Of a stretch of 64,000 nucleotides of DNA, positions 1 through 7,402 are shown piece after piece. Under the pieces are notes generated by a model, which saw only the letters and a list, made by a program, of their open reading frames with translations, made no database searches and was not told where the DNA came from. The DNA is taken from assembly GCF_005863245.1 (NCBI RefSeq), contig NZ_VBUT01000006.1:434001-498000 (forward strand), written 5' to 3'. The translations under genes were made by a program, and so were the position numbers. This stretch comes from Nocardia cyriacigeorgica (GTDB lineage Bacteria > Actinomycetota > Actinomycetes > Mycobacteriales > Mycobacteriaceae). The stretch's first letter is position 1, and each line of letters begins with the position of its first letter.

Positions 1-590
1 CCGACCAGAACGATCTGAGCTCGCGGCGCGCGGCGGCGGATCTCCTCGATCACCGTGCCGTAGGTCGGGGCGAACGCCGCGATGTTCTCACTGATGAGAT
101 CCCGCCCGCCCGCGGTGTTGGTGGCGGCGCAGGAGGTGCCCGCCGGTTGCGGTAGCGGGTTGATGCACGAAGCAGCCAGTTGCACCAGGCCGATGTCGTT
201 GCCGCCGATGCCGACCGTCACCAGGGTGGTGTCGGGGGTGATCGCATCGTATTGCGCCGCATGATCAGGCCCGAGGCCGGCCGGATCCGGTTGCGCGGCA
301 GCCAGATCGGCGGAGACGGCGCCACCGCAGGTGACGTCGGTGAACCGGGCGGCGTCCAGCGCCTCGGCCACCAGGCTCGGATAGTTGACCGCCGAGCGAC
401 CGCAGATGCCCGACGAGTCCGGCGATAGGGGCAGGATCGCGAAGCCCGCCGAGAACGAATCGCCGAGTGCGACATAGACCGGATTCGCCCCGGCGTCCGG
501 CTGCGCGTGCGCGACCACCGGCGTGAGAACGGCCAGGCAGGCGGAGGCGGCGAGAGCGAACGAGTAGCGGGGGAGGCTGGAACGGGCCAT
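1..590 (-). CDS. Secreted SGNH/GDSL hydrolase (lipase/esterase), 3' end outside window
   Basis: Only the first 196 codons are present; the gene runs off the left edge. Residues 1-29 form a Sec signal peptide ending AHA, so the enzyme should act outside the membrane. Block I of the SGNH family is GDSFSAG at residues 43-49, with Ser45 as nucleophile. Block III is GGND at 129-132, supplying the oxyanion-hole Asn. Cys63 and Cys88 fit the disulfide pattern of secreted actinobacterial SGNH lipases. The block V Asp and His lie beyond the window, so the full catalytic set cannot be checked. The start is the ATG directly before the basic signal-peptide n-region. The gene diverges from the TetR gene at 690, and a large palindrome sits between them, so it is a likely regulatory target. 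Substrate is unknown; acyl ester hydrolysis is inferred from the family. Confidence 0.88.
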   Translation of the reverse strand, partial: MARSSLPRYSFALAASACLAVLTPVVAHAQPDAGANPVYVALGDSFSAGFAILPLSPDSSGICGRSAVNYPSLVAEALDAARFTDVTCGGAVSADLAAAQPDPAGLGPDHAAQYDAITPDTTLVTVGIGGNDIGLVQLAASCINPLPQPAGTSCAATNTAGGRDLISENIAAFAPTYGTVIEEIRRRAPRAQIVLV

Positions 591-649
591 CGGGGTCGAA
601 TCCTTCAGTGGGGCACGGTGAGCGTGGGGCCACAGCATCGCGGCAAGCC

Positions 650-677
650 ACCAACCGGAGAGGTCTCTCCGGTTGGT
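650..677. promoter_or_regulatory. 28-bp palindrome, probable TetR operator
   Basis: Perfect inverted repeat with 13-bp arms (ACCAACCGGAGAG / CTCTCCGGTTGGT) around a 2-bp GT centre. It lies between the divergent SGNH hydrolase and TetR genes and ends 12 bases before the chosen TetR start. Length and symmetry fit a TetR-family operator controlling both genes. A transcript hairpin is the alternative, but the site is at promoters rather than at gene ends. Confidence 0.8.
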
Positions 678-689
678 ACCGTAGTGTGC

Positions 690-1289
690 GTGCCATCACA
701 ACGTCGTGTCAATAGGGGGCCCGCCGCCGCTGCCCGCAACCGTGCGGCGATCCTGGCTGCCGCCCGGACCGTGCTGGCCGAAGACGGCATCGATGCCTCG
801 CTGGCGAAAATCGCCCGCACCGCCGAGGTGGGATCGGGCAGTCTCTATCGCCACTTCCCGACCCGGGAAAGCCTCGCGATGGCTGTTTTCGCCGACCAGA
901 TCCACGAATTGGAAGAGCTGGGCGCTCGCTCCGAGTCGACGCTCGACGACGTCCTGGACCTGGTCATCGCGCAGCTGCCGGTCTCCGCTGCCCTGATCTC
1001 CAGCCTCACCCCGGCGCCCACTCTGTCGGCTACCGATCCCGATCCCGGCCTTTCCGCGATCGGTGATCGGCTCTCGGCCTTGCTTGCCGCCAAGCTCGCG
1101 ACTCCTGAGACGCGAGGCACCATTCATCCCGACACCACGGCCGAGCAGCTGTTTCTGGCGATCGCCATGGTGGCCGCACTGCTCACCACAACCGCGCCCG
1201 CGTTGCGTCCGGCGGTTGCGGTGCAGTGCCGGGAGATTCTGCTCCGAGGGCTGCGTTACCGGTCCGTCGGCGACACCCCGACGTCGTGA
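690..1289 (+). CDS. TetR/AcrR family transcriptional regulator
   Basis: A 199-residue protein. The N-terminal helix-turn-helix domain covers about residues 12-60, with a recognition region reading VGSGSLYRHFPTRESL that is typical of TetR_N. The C-terminal part is the helical ligand-binding domain and has the TTAEQLF and LLRGLR stretches common in actinobacterial members. The frame stays open further upstream, but starting earlier would put coding sequence across the palindrome at 650-677. GTG 690 gives the usual short basic lead-in; GTG 684 is an alternative. It probably represses itself and the divergent SGNH hydrolase through the palindrome. The inducer is unknown. Confidence 0.88.
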   Translation: MPSQRRVNRGPAAAARNRAAILAAARTVLAEDGIDASLAKIARTAEVGSGSLYRHFPTRESLAMAVFADQIHELEELGARSESTLDDVLDLVIAQLPVSAALISSLTPAPTLSATDPDPGLSAIGDRLSALLAAKLATPETRGTIHPDTTAEQLFLAIAMVAALLTTTAPALRPAVAVQCREILLRGLRYRSVGDTPTS

Positions 1290-1487
1290 CGGCACCCGCC
1301 TGATCCGTTCGCCCGGCCTCCCGGTGCGCAGGCGAGATCGATCCGCGCCGACAACCCGACGTAAGTGAATGGCAATTCTTTGTCGAAATCCGTGACAAGA
1401 GCCACATTGCCATGATTATGTTAATGATGATTCTGGCACAGGGAACGTGGTTGTCGTCCCTCGGTGGTAACGACAGGGCGAGCGAGA

Positions 1488-2738
1488 ATGGGTGATCGTA
1501 TGCGGATGTCTGCTCCGGTGGCCGTCGCGGCGGTGCCGAGTTCGGCCGGCGGTGGTGAACGGCCCGTGCCCGTGGCGCAGCCGCCGAAGGCGGTGGCGGC
1601 GAGCCCGGGCGACGACGATCAGGCGCGCACAGTCGGGCTGTTGCCGGTTTCCGCGCCGCCGCCCAGAATGTTCAGATCGGTGGCACCGGCCGTCGCGGAC
1701 ACCGGCGGCGGGGACACGGTGCAGCGCTACGAGGTGGCGTTGCCGGTCTCGGACGGTGCGCTCGGAATCCCGGAGACGGTGCTCGCCGCCTACCGCAATG
1801 CCGAACTGGCGCTCGCCTCGTCCACTCCGGGGTGCGGGCTGACGTGGCATCTGCTGGCCGGGATCGGGCGGATCGAGTCGGGCCACGCCGCCGGTGGCCG
1901 GGTCGATGCCGCCGGGACGACAGCGCAGCCGATCTTCGGCCCCGCCCTCGACGGCTCCCTGCCGGGCAACGAGGTGATCCCCGCCGCGGGCGGCGGCTAT
2001 GTCCGCGCGATCGGGCCGATGCAGTTCCTACCCGGAACATGGGACAAGTACGCGGCCGACGGCAACGGCGACGGCGCGGCCGACCCGCACAACATGTTCG
2101 ACGCCACCCTGGCCGCCGGTCGCTATCTGTGCTCGGGCGGACTCGACCTGCGGGATCCGGTCCAGGAAACCCGTGCGGTGTTGCGCTACAACAACTCCCG
2201 CGCGTATGCCGCCGATGTGCTGAGCTGGTCGGCCGCCTACCGCAGCGGTGGTGTGCCCGCCCAGCCCACCTACGTACTGCCGCTGCCGATGTCGCCGGAT
2301 CCCGTCACCTCACTGCCGACGGTCCAGGCCGCGGCAGGCCCCCGGCCACTGGAGCTGGAGCCGATGACGTCGGTCTCGGTCCCGCACCGGCCGACGCCGC
2401 CGCTGCTCACCGTTCCCGGCCTACCGCCGATCGACTGCGGCCTGCTCTGCGCCGGAGGTCCCGCGAACACCGAACCGCCGCCGCCCGCACCTCCGCTGCC
2501 CGGTGCACCTGATGAAGTGCCCGCGCCACCTGTCCCCGGTGACCCGGGTGCACCGCTCGCGCCCGAAGTTCCCGGCGAACCCGTCGCGCCGCCCGCGCCC
2601 ACGGTCCCCGGCGAATATGCCGAACCGCCGGTGCAAGAACCCGAGCCCGCCCCGCCCGGACCTCCTGCGGCTGTCCGGGTTCCGAGCATGACGTTGCCGT
2701 TCGGCATCGTAGTACCGCTTCCGGCTCCGCCGACGTAG
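1488..2738 (+). CDS. Lytic murein transglycosylase with proline-rich tail
   Basis: A 416-residue protein. A transglycosylase domain covers about residues 92-245: IGRIESGHA carries the catalytic Glu130, then GPMQFLPGTW at 176-185 and a RYNNSRAYA segment, as in the SLT_2/MltB-like group that cleaves the MurNAc-GlcNAc bond of peptidoglycan. From about residue 270 the protein becomes a long Pro/Gly/Glu-rich tail that probably spans or contacts the wall. The first 90 residues are Ala/Pro-rich and low complexity. No clear signal peptide is seen from ATG 1488, so secretion is inferred from function. Upstream in-frame starts exist (GTG 1464); ATG 1488 was chosen for the GAGCGAGA just before it. No operon partner is obvious. 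Confidence 0.8.
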   Translation: MGDRMRMSAPVAVAAVPSSAGGGERPVPVAQPPKAVAASPGDDDQARTVGLLPVSAPPPRMFRSVAPAVADTGGGDTVQRYEVALPVSDGALGIPETVLAAYRNAELALASSTPGCGLTWHLLAGIGRIESGHAAGGRVDAAGTTAQPIFGPALDGSLPGNEVIPAAGGGYVRAIGPMQFLPGTWDKYAADGNGDGAADPHNMFDATLAAGRYLCSGGLDLRDPVQETRAVLRYNNSRAYAADVLSWSAAYRSGGVPAQPTYVLPLPMSPDPVTSLPTVQAAAGPRPLELEPMTSVSVPHRPTPPLLTVPGLPPIDCGLLCAGGPANTEPPPPAPPLPGAPDEVPAPPVPGDPGAPLAPEVPGEPVAPPAPTVPGEYAEPPVQEPEPAPPGPPAAVRVPSMTLPFGIVVPLPAPPT

Positions 2739-2748
2739 TGGGGTGAGC

Positions 2749-3003
2749 ATGTCGTCGGGTACGCAGCACACATCGACCGCGGTGGGCGCTCCGCCGCGCG
2801 CGATCGCGATATCCGCGCCGCGCGAAGTGCTCGACTATTTCGGCAAGTGCCCGGCGTGCGGATATCCGGCGAACGCCATCGCACGCACCGTCACCTACAG
2901 CGACGGTTCGACGCGCGAACTCGCCACCGGCACCTGCGGTCTGCCCTGCGGATGGTCGGGGCCGGTGGAACTCACCACGATGACCGGTCCGCGGCATCGG
3001 TGA
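2749..3003 (+). CDS. Small cysteine-containing hypothetical protein
   Basis: An 84-residue protein of no recognised function. It has a CPACG motif near residue 34 and a later CGLPCGW motif near residue 65. Together these make four cysteines in paired spacing, which suggests a zinc ribbon or knuckle. Charged termini and lack of a membrane segment suggest a cytosolic protein. It starts 10 bases after the transglycosylase stop with a GGGGTGAGC lead, so it may be cotranscribed. A GTG six bases upstream is an alternative start. Confidence 0.6.
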   Translation: MSSGTQHTSTAVGAPPRAIAISAPREVLDYFGKCPACGYPANAIARTVTYSDGSTRELATGTCGLPCGWSGPVELTTMTGPRHR

Positions 3004-3069
3004 AACGACACACGCAGGCTCGGGCGCCCGGACCCGGGTGCCGCAACGTCGATCGGGAGGGACGCGGAA

Positions 3070-3606
3070 GTGTTCTTCCAGCACGCGACCTACGTCGACA
3101 CGCTCGTCACCGCGATCGAGACCTTCATCCGGCCACTGTCGTCCGACGACCGCGAAGAACTGTATGCCGACTGCCGCGACTGGTACCGCCGCTACGGCAT
3201 CTCGGCCCGCGCCCAACCCGACAGCTGGCCGGCCTTCGTCGACTACTTCGCCGAGGCGTGCGCCACCCAGCTACGGCCGAGCGTGCACTCCGACCTGCTG
3301 AAATCGCAAGTCCTGCGCCCGGATTCATGGCTTCCCTCGACACTGCCGGATTTCGCGGTCCGCTCACTGCTGCACCACCGAGCGGCCGAGTTGTTCGACG
3401 TGCATCCCAGCCCGGTCGACACCGCAGCGTTCCGCGTGTACGCCACCGCGGTGCGCGCGAGCATGCTGGTCGCGCCGCGCGCGGTCAAGTACCTTCCCGG
3501 CGCGCGGCTCGCCGCCAAGAACGACCAGACCTACATGGACACAACCGCAACCGCCCCCGCCGACGCACGCTCGAGCGACCATGCCCCCGGAGATCGAGCG
3601 CCATGA
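3070..3606 (+). CDS. Oxygenase MpaB-like (DUF2236) protein, N-terminal half missing
   Basis: A 178-residue product matching the C-terminal half of the MpaB/DUF2236 family. The stretch from HATYVDTLV through RPLS, DCRDWYRRYGI, a Leu-rich middle and the RSLLHHRAAELFDV region follows the usual order. Full-length members are roughly 250-300 residues and carry their haem-associated residues in the first half, which is absent. A good Shine-Dalgarno (GGGAGGGACGCGGAA) precedes GTG 3070, so translation is plausible, but the product is probably a remnant or a minimal variant. I found no missing N-terminal half in the 66 bases upstream. Confidence 0.55.
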   Translation: MFFQHATYVDTLVTAIETFIRPLSSDDREELYADCRDWYRRYGISARAQPDSWPAFVDYFAEACATQLRPSVHSDLLKSQVLRPDSWLPSTLPDFAVRSLLHHRAAELFDVHPSPVDTAAFRVYATAVRASMLVAPRAVKYLPGARLAAKNDQTYMDTTATAPADARSSDHAPGDRAP

Positions 3607-3869
3607 CGTGATGGTCACGGCGCAGCAGCGCGCGGTGCCGGAACCGTTCATCACCGAGCGACCTGTTGAAGGGAGCTGGAGCGGGTGGACTACGCGCGCG
3701 AGCCGAACCGTCGCGCTCCGCCGCCACATCGGCCCTTGCCGGTGATCCACATCCTTGCGGGGAGACGAGGCCCCCCGGTGCTCGGTAGGCGCGATAACAG
3801 CAGGTTTTCGGAAGCGCCCGGTGATCGCGCAGGTCAGGCTTGGTGGTGACTTCGATACCGAGGAGAACG

Positions 3870-4262
3870 ATGCCTGGACAGTTCTGCGGCCGGCTCATGT
3901 TGACCGCGGCCGCGATCCTGAACTTGCTTCCGGCCGTGGCGGTCGTATCCGTCGACCGTGCCGCCGGTGCCTACGGGCTCGATGCCGTCGACGGCGATCT
4001 TCGGCTCCTGCTGCGTCACCGCGGCATGCTGTTCGCGATCCTGGGTGCGGGCCTGCTGGTGGCGGTGTTCCGCCCGCGGCTGCGGACCGCCGCCATCACC
4101 GCGAACGCCGTCAGCATGGCGGGTTTCGTGGCGTTGCTTCCGTTCGAACAGCCGGTCGGGCCCGCCCTGCTGCGCGTGGCGAAGCTGGACGCGCTCGGAC
4201 TGCTCGTGCTCGCGGGTGCGGTGGCCGCCTTCTGGAAGAAGGATAAGGAGGGTCTCGGATGA
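3870..4262 (+). CDS. Small integral membrane protein
   Basis: A 130-residue protein with about four hydrophobic helices (near residues 10-27, 52-66, 72-92 and 106-120) and a short KKDKEG tail. No catalytic motif is visible. The start at 3870 has a strong GAGGAG 5 bases upstream. Its stop overlaps the start of the next membrane gene by ATGA, so the two are translationally coupled and may act together. The 263 bases before it (3607-3869) hold no gene or clear signal that I can see. Confidence 0.65.
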   Translation: MPGQFCGRLMLTAAAILNLLPAVAVVSVDRAAGAYGLDAVDGDLRLLLRHRGMLFAILGAGLLVAVFRPRLRTAAITANAVSMAGFVALLPFEQPVGPALLRVAKLDALGLLVLAGAVAAFWKKDKEGLG

Positions 4263-4624
4263 GATCGGTCGTGCTGGTCCTGTCCGCCGTATTCTTCGGC
4301 GGGATGGGGCTTTACGCGTTCGCGGCGCCCGCGCTGCTGGCTCGTCCGTTCCGCCTGGAGGTGAGTGCCCCGGAGAGCCGATACGAGATCCGGGCGGTCT
4401 ACGGCGGCTTCGGAATCGCGATGGCGCTCGTGCTCGGCTGGTCGGCTGCGGGGGAGGGCGGCGCGCATTCCGGTGCGGCGTTGGCCGTCGGCATGGCGCT
4501 GGCGGGTATGGCGGTCGGCAGGGCGGTATCGCGGTTGCTGGACGCACCGACCGCGTTCTATCCGATCTGGTTCTACTGCCTGGTCGAAGCGGTGGGTGCC
4601 GGCGCGATCTTCGCTGTCGCGTGA
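4259..4624 (+). CDS. DUF4345-like membrane protein
   Basis: A 121-residue protein with four predicted membrane helices. Its organisation resembles DUF4345: an N-terminal helix, a YEIRAVYGGFGIAMAL segment at about 42-57, then a Gly/Ala-rich helix and a C-terminal FYPIWFYCLVEAVGA helix. It has no known biochemical role. It starts inside the stop codon of the preceding membrane gene (ATGA overlap) and ends against the convergent MaoC gene with no gap. Confidence 0.65.
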   Translation: MRSVVLVLSAVFFGGMGLYAFAAPALLARPFRLEVSAPESRYEIRAVYGGFGIAMALVLGWSAAGEGGAHSGAALAVGMALAGMAVGRAVSRLLDAPTAFYPIWFYCLVEAVGAGAIFAVA

Positions 4625-5077
4625 TCAGTCGACGATGAGCACGAGTGTTTCGGCCACGCAGGCCGGTTTGCTCGCACCGCCGTCCACCACGTACTTCGTG
4701 CTCACCAGGGCGCCCGCGGGCGATTCGGTGACGTCGGTGAGGGTGACGGACGCACGTAGTTCCGAGCCCGCCGGCACCGGCGCGGGGAACCGAACCTTGT
4801 TGACCCCGTAATTGATTCGCGCGGACCCGAACGCGAACGACACCAGCGAACGGCTGAATTCCGGCAGCAATGACAGGGTCAGATAACCGTGAGCGATAGT
4901 GGTGCCGTAGGGGCCGGCGGCCGCGCGTTCGGGATCGACATGAATCCATTGCAGGTCGCCGGTGGCCTCGGCGAAGGCGGTGATCCGCGCCTGATCCACC
5001 ACGAGCGGCTCGCTGGGACCGATCTGCTCGCCCAGCGCGGCACGAACATCGTCGAGTGAGGTGAACACCTTGGTCAC
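4625..5077 (-). CDS. MaoC-family (R)-specific enoyl-CoA hydratase
   Basis: A 150-residue single hot-dog-fold protein of the MaoC dehydratase family, close in pattern to the Rv0130-type short hydratases. The hydratase motif is intact: FAEATGDLQWIH at about 35-46 supplies Asp41 and His46, followed by GPYGTTIAHGYLTLSLLP lining the acyl pocket. It would hydrate trans-2-enoyl-CoA to (R)-3-hydroxyacyl-CoA in the cytosol. It starts at GTG 5077. The intergenic region upstream, shared with the Tat protein at 5309, has two copies of a TAACGCAAGAA element that may control one or both genes. Confidence 0.85.
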   Translation of the reverse strand: MTKVFTSLDDVRAALGEQIGPSEPLVVDQARITAFAEATGDLQWIHVDPERAAAGPYGTTIAHGYLTLSLLPEFSRSLVSFAFGSARINYGVNKVRFPAPVPAGSELRASVTLTDVTESPAGALVSTKYVVDGGASKPACVAETLVLIVD

Positions 5078-5159
5078 GTGGGGCTCCTGTCTGTCGGTGC
5101 TGTGCCCGCCGACGGTAGCCCCCGGCGTCTACGCGTGCCACCGCATCCATCGTCAGCGC

Positions 5160-5255
5160 TAACGCAAGAATCTCTGTCGTTAATTTCTGGAAACCCGTTG
5201 ACTTCACCCCAGGGCCCGATGATGCTGTCTTAACGCAAGAACAAATAGCGTTAAG
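5160..5255. promoter_or_regulatory. Two repeated TAACGC-type inverted repeats in divergent promoter region
   Basis: The 11-mer TAACGCAAGAA occurs at 5160-5170 and 5231-5241. Each copy is followed by its inverse half: CGTTA at 5179-5183 and GCGTTAAG at 5248-5255. The right-hand site is an 8-bp inverted repeat (CTTAACGC / GCGTTAAG, 11-base spacer). The copies are 71 bases apart between the divergent MaoC and Tat-protein genes. They are probable repressor sites; the TetR at 6251 is the nearest candidate but is not proven. Confidence 0.55.
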
Positions 5256-5308
5256 TGGCTCCAGCGTCCCGGTGGTCGTGAACGAGTCCGCGGCGAAAGG
5301 GATGGCAG

Positions 5309-6193
5309 ATGCTGAACAGGAGAAACTTCATCATCGGTGCGACTGGGGCAACGGCTGCCCTCGCTTCGGCCGCCTATGCCGGCGCCGGGAACGGCTCCGC
5401 ATCACCTGCACACACAGAACCGCGCGCCGGCCTCCGCACATTTCTCGATGGAGCGGAGGTCGACCCCGCCAGGGTCGTCGAATGGGAACGGAGACGGCTC
5501 TCGGTGGCCGCGGCGCGACTGCGCAGGGATTATGCGGGCGTGCTCGCGGGCGAGATCGACTCGCTCCTCAGGCGTTTCGCCATCGCCGTCGATGATCTGG
5601 AGGCCGCACGTTCGGCGCTGGCCAGAGCGCGCGTGCTGATCGGGCAGGACGGCCTCCGCGAGTTGCTCGCCCCCGAACTCGCGGCCACCGACACGGCCGC
5701 CCGGGCCGCAGTCGCTGCCTCGGCCGGGCGGTGGCAGTACTCGGTCGCCGAGATCGTGAGTGACCGGGGAAGCGCGGGCGGGTTCCTGGACTGGTTCGAT
5801 CGAGCGCGCGTGAACGACGACCGCGCGGTGTGGACCGATGCCTGCCCGGATCACTACATCATCGCGACCTTGCCGGACGGTCGCCAGGAGGTCGTCGAAG
5901 TGACCGGCGGCGCGATGCTGGCCAGCCAATTCTTCGTCGACTACACCGACACGGCGAGGGTGATGGTGCCCGCCGATCCGGCCTACCCGCTGACTGTTGC
6001 CGGCGTCGCCTCCCTGACCGACGGTGTCGTCATCGGCGGTGTGCGCCACCAGTTCCGCGACGAACCAGGCGGTGGCTTCCGCGGCCGGTTCGCTGTCGCC
6101 TTCCCGGCCACGCTGCCGCGGATGCCGGTCGCCGAACATCAGTGGCATCTCGCCTGCGAATTCGGCAACTGGATCTCGGCCTATCTGCGCTGA
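5309..6193 (+). CDS. Tat-exported protein of unknown function
   Basis: A 294-residue protein. The N-terminus NRRNFI followed by an Ala/Gly-rich hydrophobic stretch to about residue 31 is a twin-arginine signal, implying export folded, possibly with a cofactor. The mature part starts with a helical Arg/Ala-rich region (40-130) and continues as a mixed region with one Cys-Pro-Asp-His stretch near 178 and several Trp. I do not recognise a family. It is divergent from MaoC and followed 57 bases later by a TetR gene in the same direction. ATG 5309 was chosen because it places the twin arginines at residues 4-5, with AGGAG close upstream of the RR region. Confidence 0.65.
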   Translation: MLNRRNFIIGATGATAALASAAYAGAGNGSASPAHTEPRAGLRTFLDGAEVDPARVVEWERRRLSVAAARLRRDYAGVLAGEIDSLLRRFAIAVDDLEAARSALARARVLIGQDGLRELLAPELAATDTAARAAVAASAGRWQYSVAEIVSDRGSAGGFLDWFDRARVNDDRAVWTDACPDHYIIATLPDGRQEVVEVTGGAMLASQFFVDYTDTARVMVPADPAYPLTVAGVASLTDGVVIGGVRHQFRDEPGGGFRGRFAVAFPATLPRMPVAEHQWHLACEFGNWISAYLR

Positions 6194-6250
6194 CCCGCAC
6201 GCGGCAGCCGACTACCGCCCGGCGGCATAAGTGTCGAGTAGAACAGGACT

Positions 6251-6895
6251 ATGAATCAGCGTCGAGATGACGATGTGCAGTCCGAAGTGCCCCAGGCGCG
6301 TAAGCGAACCGGGGGCCGCTCGGCGCGGGTGCGCGCGGCGGTGCTCACCGCGACTCTGGATCAGGTGATCGAGCACGGCATCGAGGGATTGACGATCGGC
6401 GATGTAGCCGCCCGGGCCGGCGTCGCCGAGACGACGATCTATCGGCGCTGGGGCACCCGCACGGCGTTGATCGCCGAGGCCGTCACCGAGCTCGCCACCG
6501 CCGATAACCCGATGCCCGACACCGGAGCTCTCCGCACGGATCTCTTGGTGCTGGCCGAGCAGATTTCCGAGCTGATCGCGCGCCCGGGAATCGCGCGATT
6601 GCTCGGCACGGCCATTGCGCTGTCGTCGGACCCCGAAGTCGACGCCGCCCGCCGCCGGTTCTGGCGCGACCGGTTCGAACGAACGGCCGAGGTGATCACG
6701 AGAGCGGTCGGGCGGGGTGAGCTACCCGAAGACGTGGATCCGCGGGCCGTGATCGAAACGCTTGCCGCGCCCTTGTATTTCCGCCTGATGGTGGGGGAAG
6801 AGTCCATCGACGAGGGGTTCCTGGCGCGCTGCGTCGCCGATACTCTCACCCTCCACTGCTCAGTCCGGCCGGGTGCGGAAAACGCGGTCCAGTAG
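6251..6895 (+). CDS. TetR family transcriptional regulator
   Basis: A 214-residue protein with a basic N-terminal tail (1-25) and a TetR_N helix-turn-helix at about 30-75 (GLTIGDVAARAGVAETTIYR, then a Trp-Gly-Thr turn). The C-terminal domain (residues 90-200) has the IARLLGTAIALSSDPE and LAAPLYFRLMVGEE patterns of the TetR_C_11/16 group. Its last 36 bases overlap the end of the convergent MarR gene. It may control the upstream Tat-protein gene or itself; no palindrome is obvious in the 57 bases immediately upstream. Confidence 0.85.
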   Translation: MNQRRDDDVQSEVPQARKRTGGRSARVRAAVLTATLDQVIEHGIEGLTIGDVAARAGVAETTIYRRWGTRTALIAEAVTELATADNPMPDTGALRTDLLVLAEQISELIARPGIARLLGTAIALSSDPEVDAARRRFWRDRFERTAEVITRAVGRGELPEDVDPRAVIETLAAPLYFRLMVGEESIDEGFLARCVADTLTLHCSVRPGAENAVQ

Positions 6896-7291
6896 GGTGC
6901 CGAGCTGATCGCGTTCCTCGGCGCTGAGCCGGTTCAGACCCTCCTGGGTGGTGCGCATTTTCGCGCGGATGGCGTTGGTGACGCGCTCGCCCTCGGGGGT
7001 GATGACGAGGTTGGTGACGCGTCGGTCGAGGGCGCTGGGCTCGCGGCGTACCAGGCCGCGCTTCTCCAGGCGGTTGATGATTCCGGTCACGTTGGAGGCG
7101 TCGCAGGCCAGGATGTCGGCCAGAGCGCGCATCGCGACCGGTCCCCGGCGCAGCACCGTCAATGTCTTGCCCTGGCTGGCGGTGAGATTCTCGCTCGCGG
7201 CGGCGATCGTGAAGTCCCCGTAGTAGACGCCCAGTGACACCGAGAGCAGCTCCATGAGCTGGGCCGTATCGATCGGGGGCGCTTGTGTCAT
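6860..7291 (-). CDS. MarR family transcriptional regulator
   Basis: A 143-residue winged-helix protein. The DNA-binding part spans about residues 40-105: ASQGKTLTVL, MRALADILACDASNVTGIIN as helix-turn-helix, and the wing EKRGLVRREPSALDRRVTNL with the conserved DRR of MarR proteins. It diverges from the Old Yellow Enzyme gene at 7403, with three identical-form TTGA-N5-TCAA sites in the 111 bases between them. It is therefore very likely an autorepressor that also represses the reductase, perhaps sensing an electrophile or phenolic. Confidence 0.9.
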   Translation of the reverse strand: MTQAPPIDTAQLMELLSVSLGVYYGDFTIAAASENLTASQGKTLTVLRRGPVAMRALADILACDASNVTGIINRLEKRGLVRREPSALDRRVTNLVITPEGERVTNAIRAKMRTTQEGLNRLSAEERDQLGTLLDRVFRTRPD

Positions 7292-7314
7292 GCCACCAGC
7301 CTATCCGCAGAAAC

Positions 7315-7383
7315 TTGACTATCTCAAATACTTACCTCTACCGTGGGCGATTGCTTGAAGTGCTCAACCATTGATGTTGTCAA
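7315..7383. promoter_or_regulatory. Three TTGA-N5-TCAA operators for MarR/OYE promoters
   Basis: Three copies of the palindrome TTGA-N5-TCAA: 7315-7327 (TTGACTATCTCAA), 7355-7367 (TTGAAGTGCTCAA) and 7371-7383 (TTGATGTTGTCAA). Start-to-start distances are 40 and 16 bases. All lie between the divergent MarR and reductase starts. The form matches MarR-family operators, and the arrangement would let one regulator cover both promoters. Confidence 0.85.
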
Positions 7384-7402
7384 GTAACCCCAGGAGTATC
7401 CA

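Noticed and set aside
1290-1487. Possible c-di-AMP (ydaO) riboswitch before the lytic transglycosylase
   Set aside because: Considered because such genes often have one; the 198-base gap is AT-richer than its surroundings but shows none of the conserved purine-rich motifs.
2480-2650. Repetitive Pro/Gly coding sequence in the transglycosylase tail as a DNA repeat
   Set aside because: It is low-complexity coding for the Pro-rich tail, with no exact tandem unit.
2407-3216. 269-codon minus-strand frame across the transglycosylase tail
   Set aside because: Arg/Ala-rich shadow of the Pro-rich coding region with no motifs.
3834-5207. 457-codon minus-strand open frame
   Set aside because: It overlaps two membrane-protein genes and, in another frame, the MaoC gene; composition is Arg/Pro/Gln low complexity.
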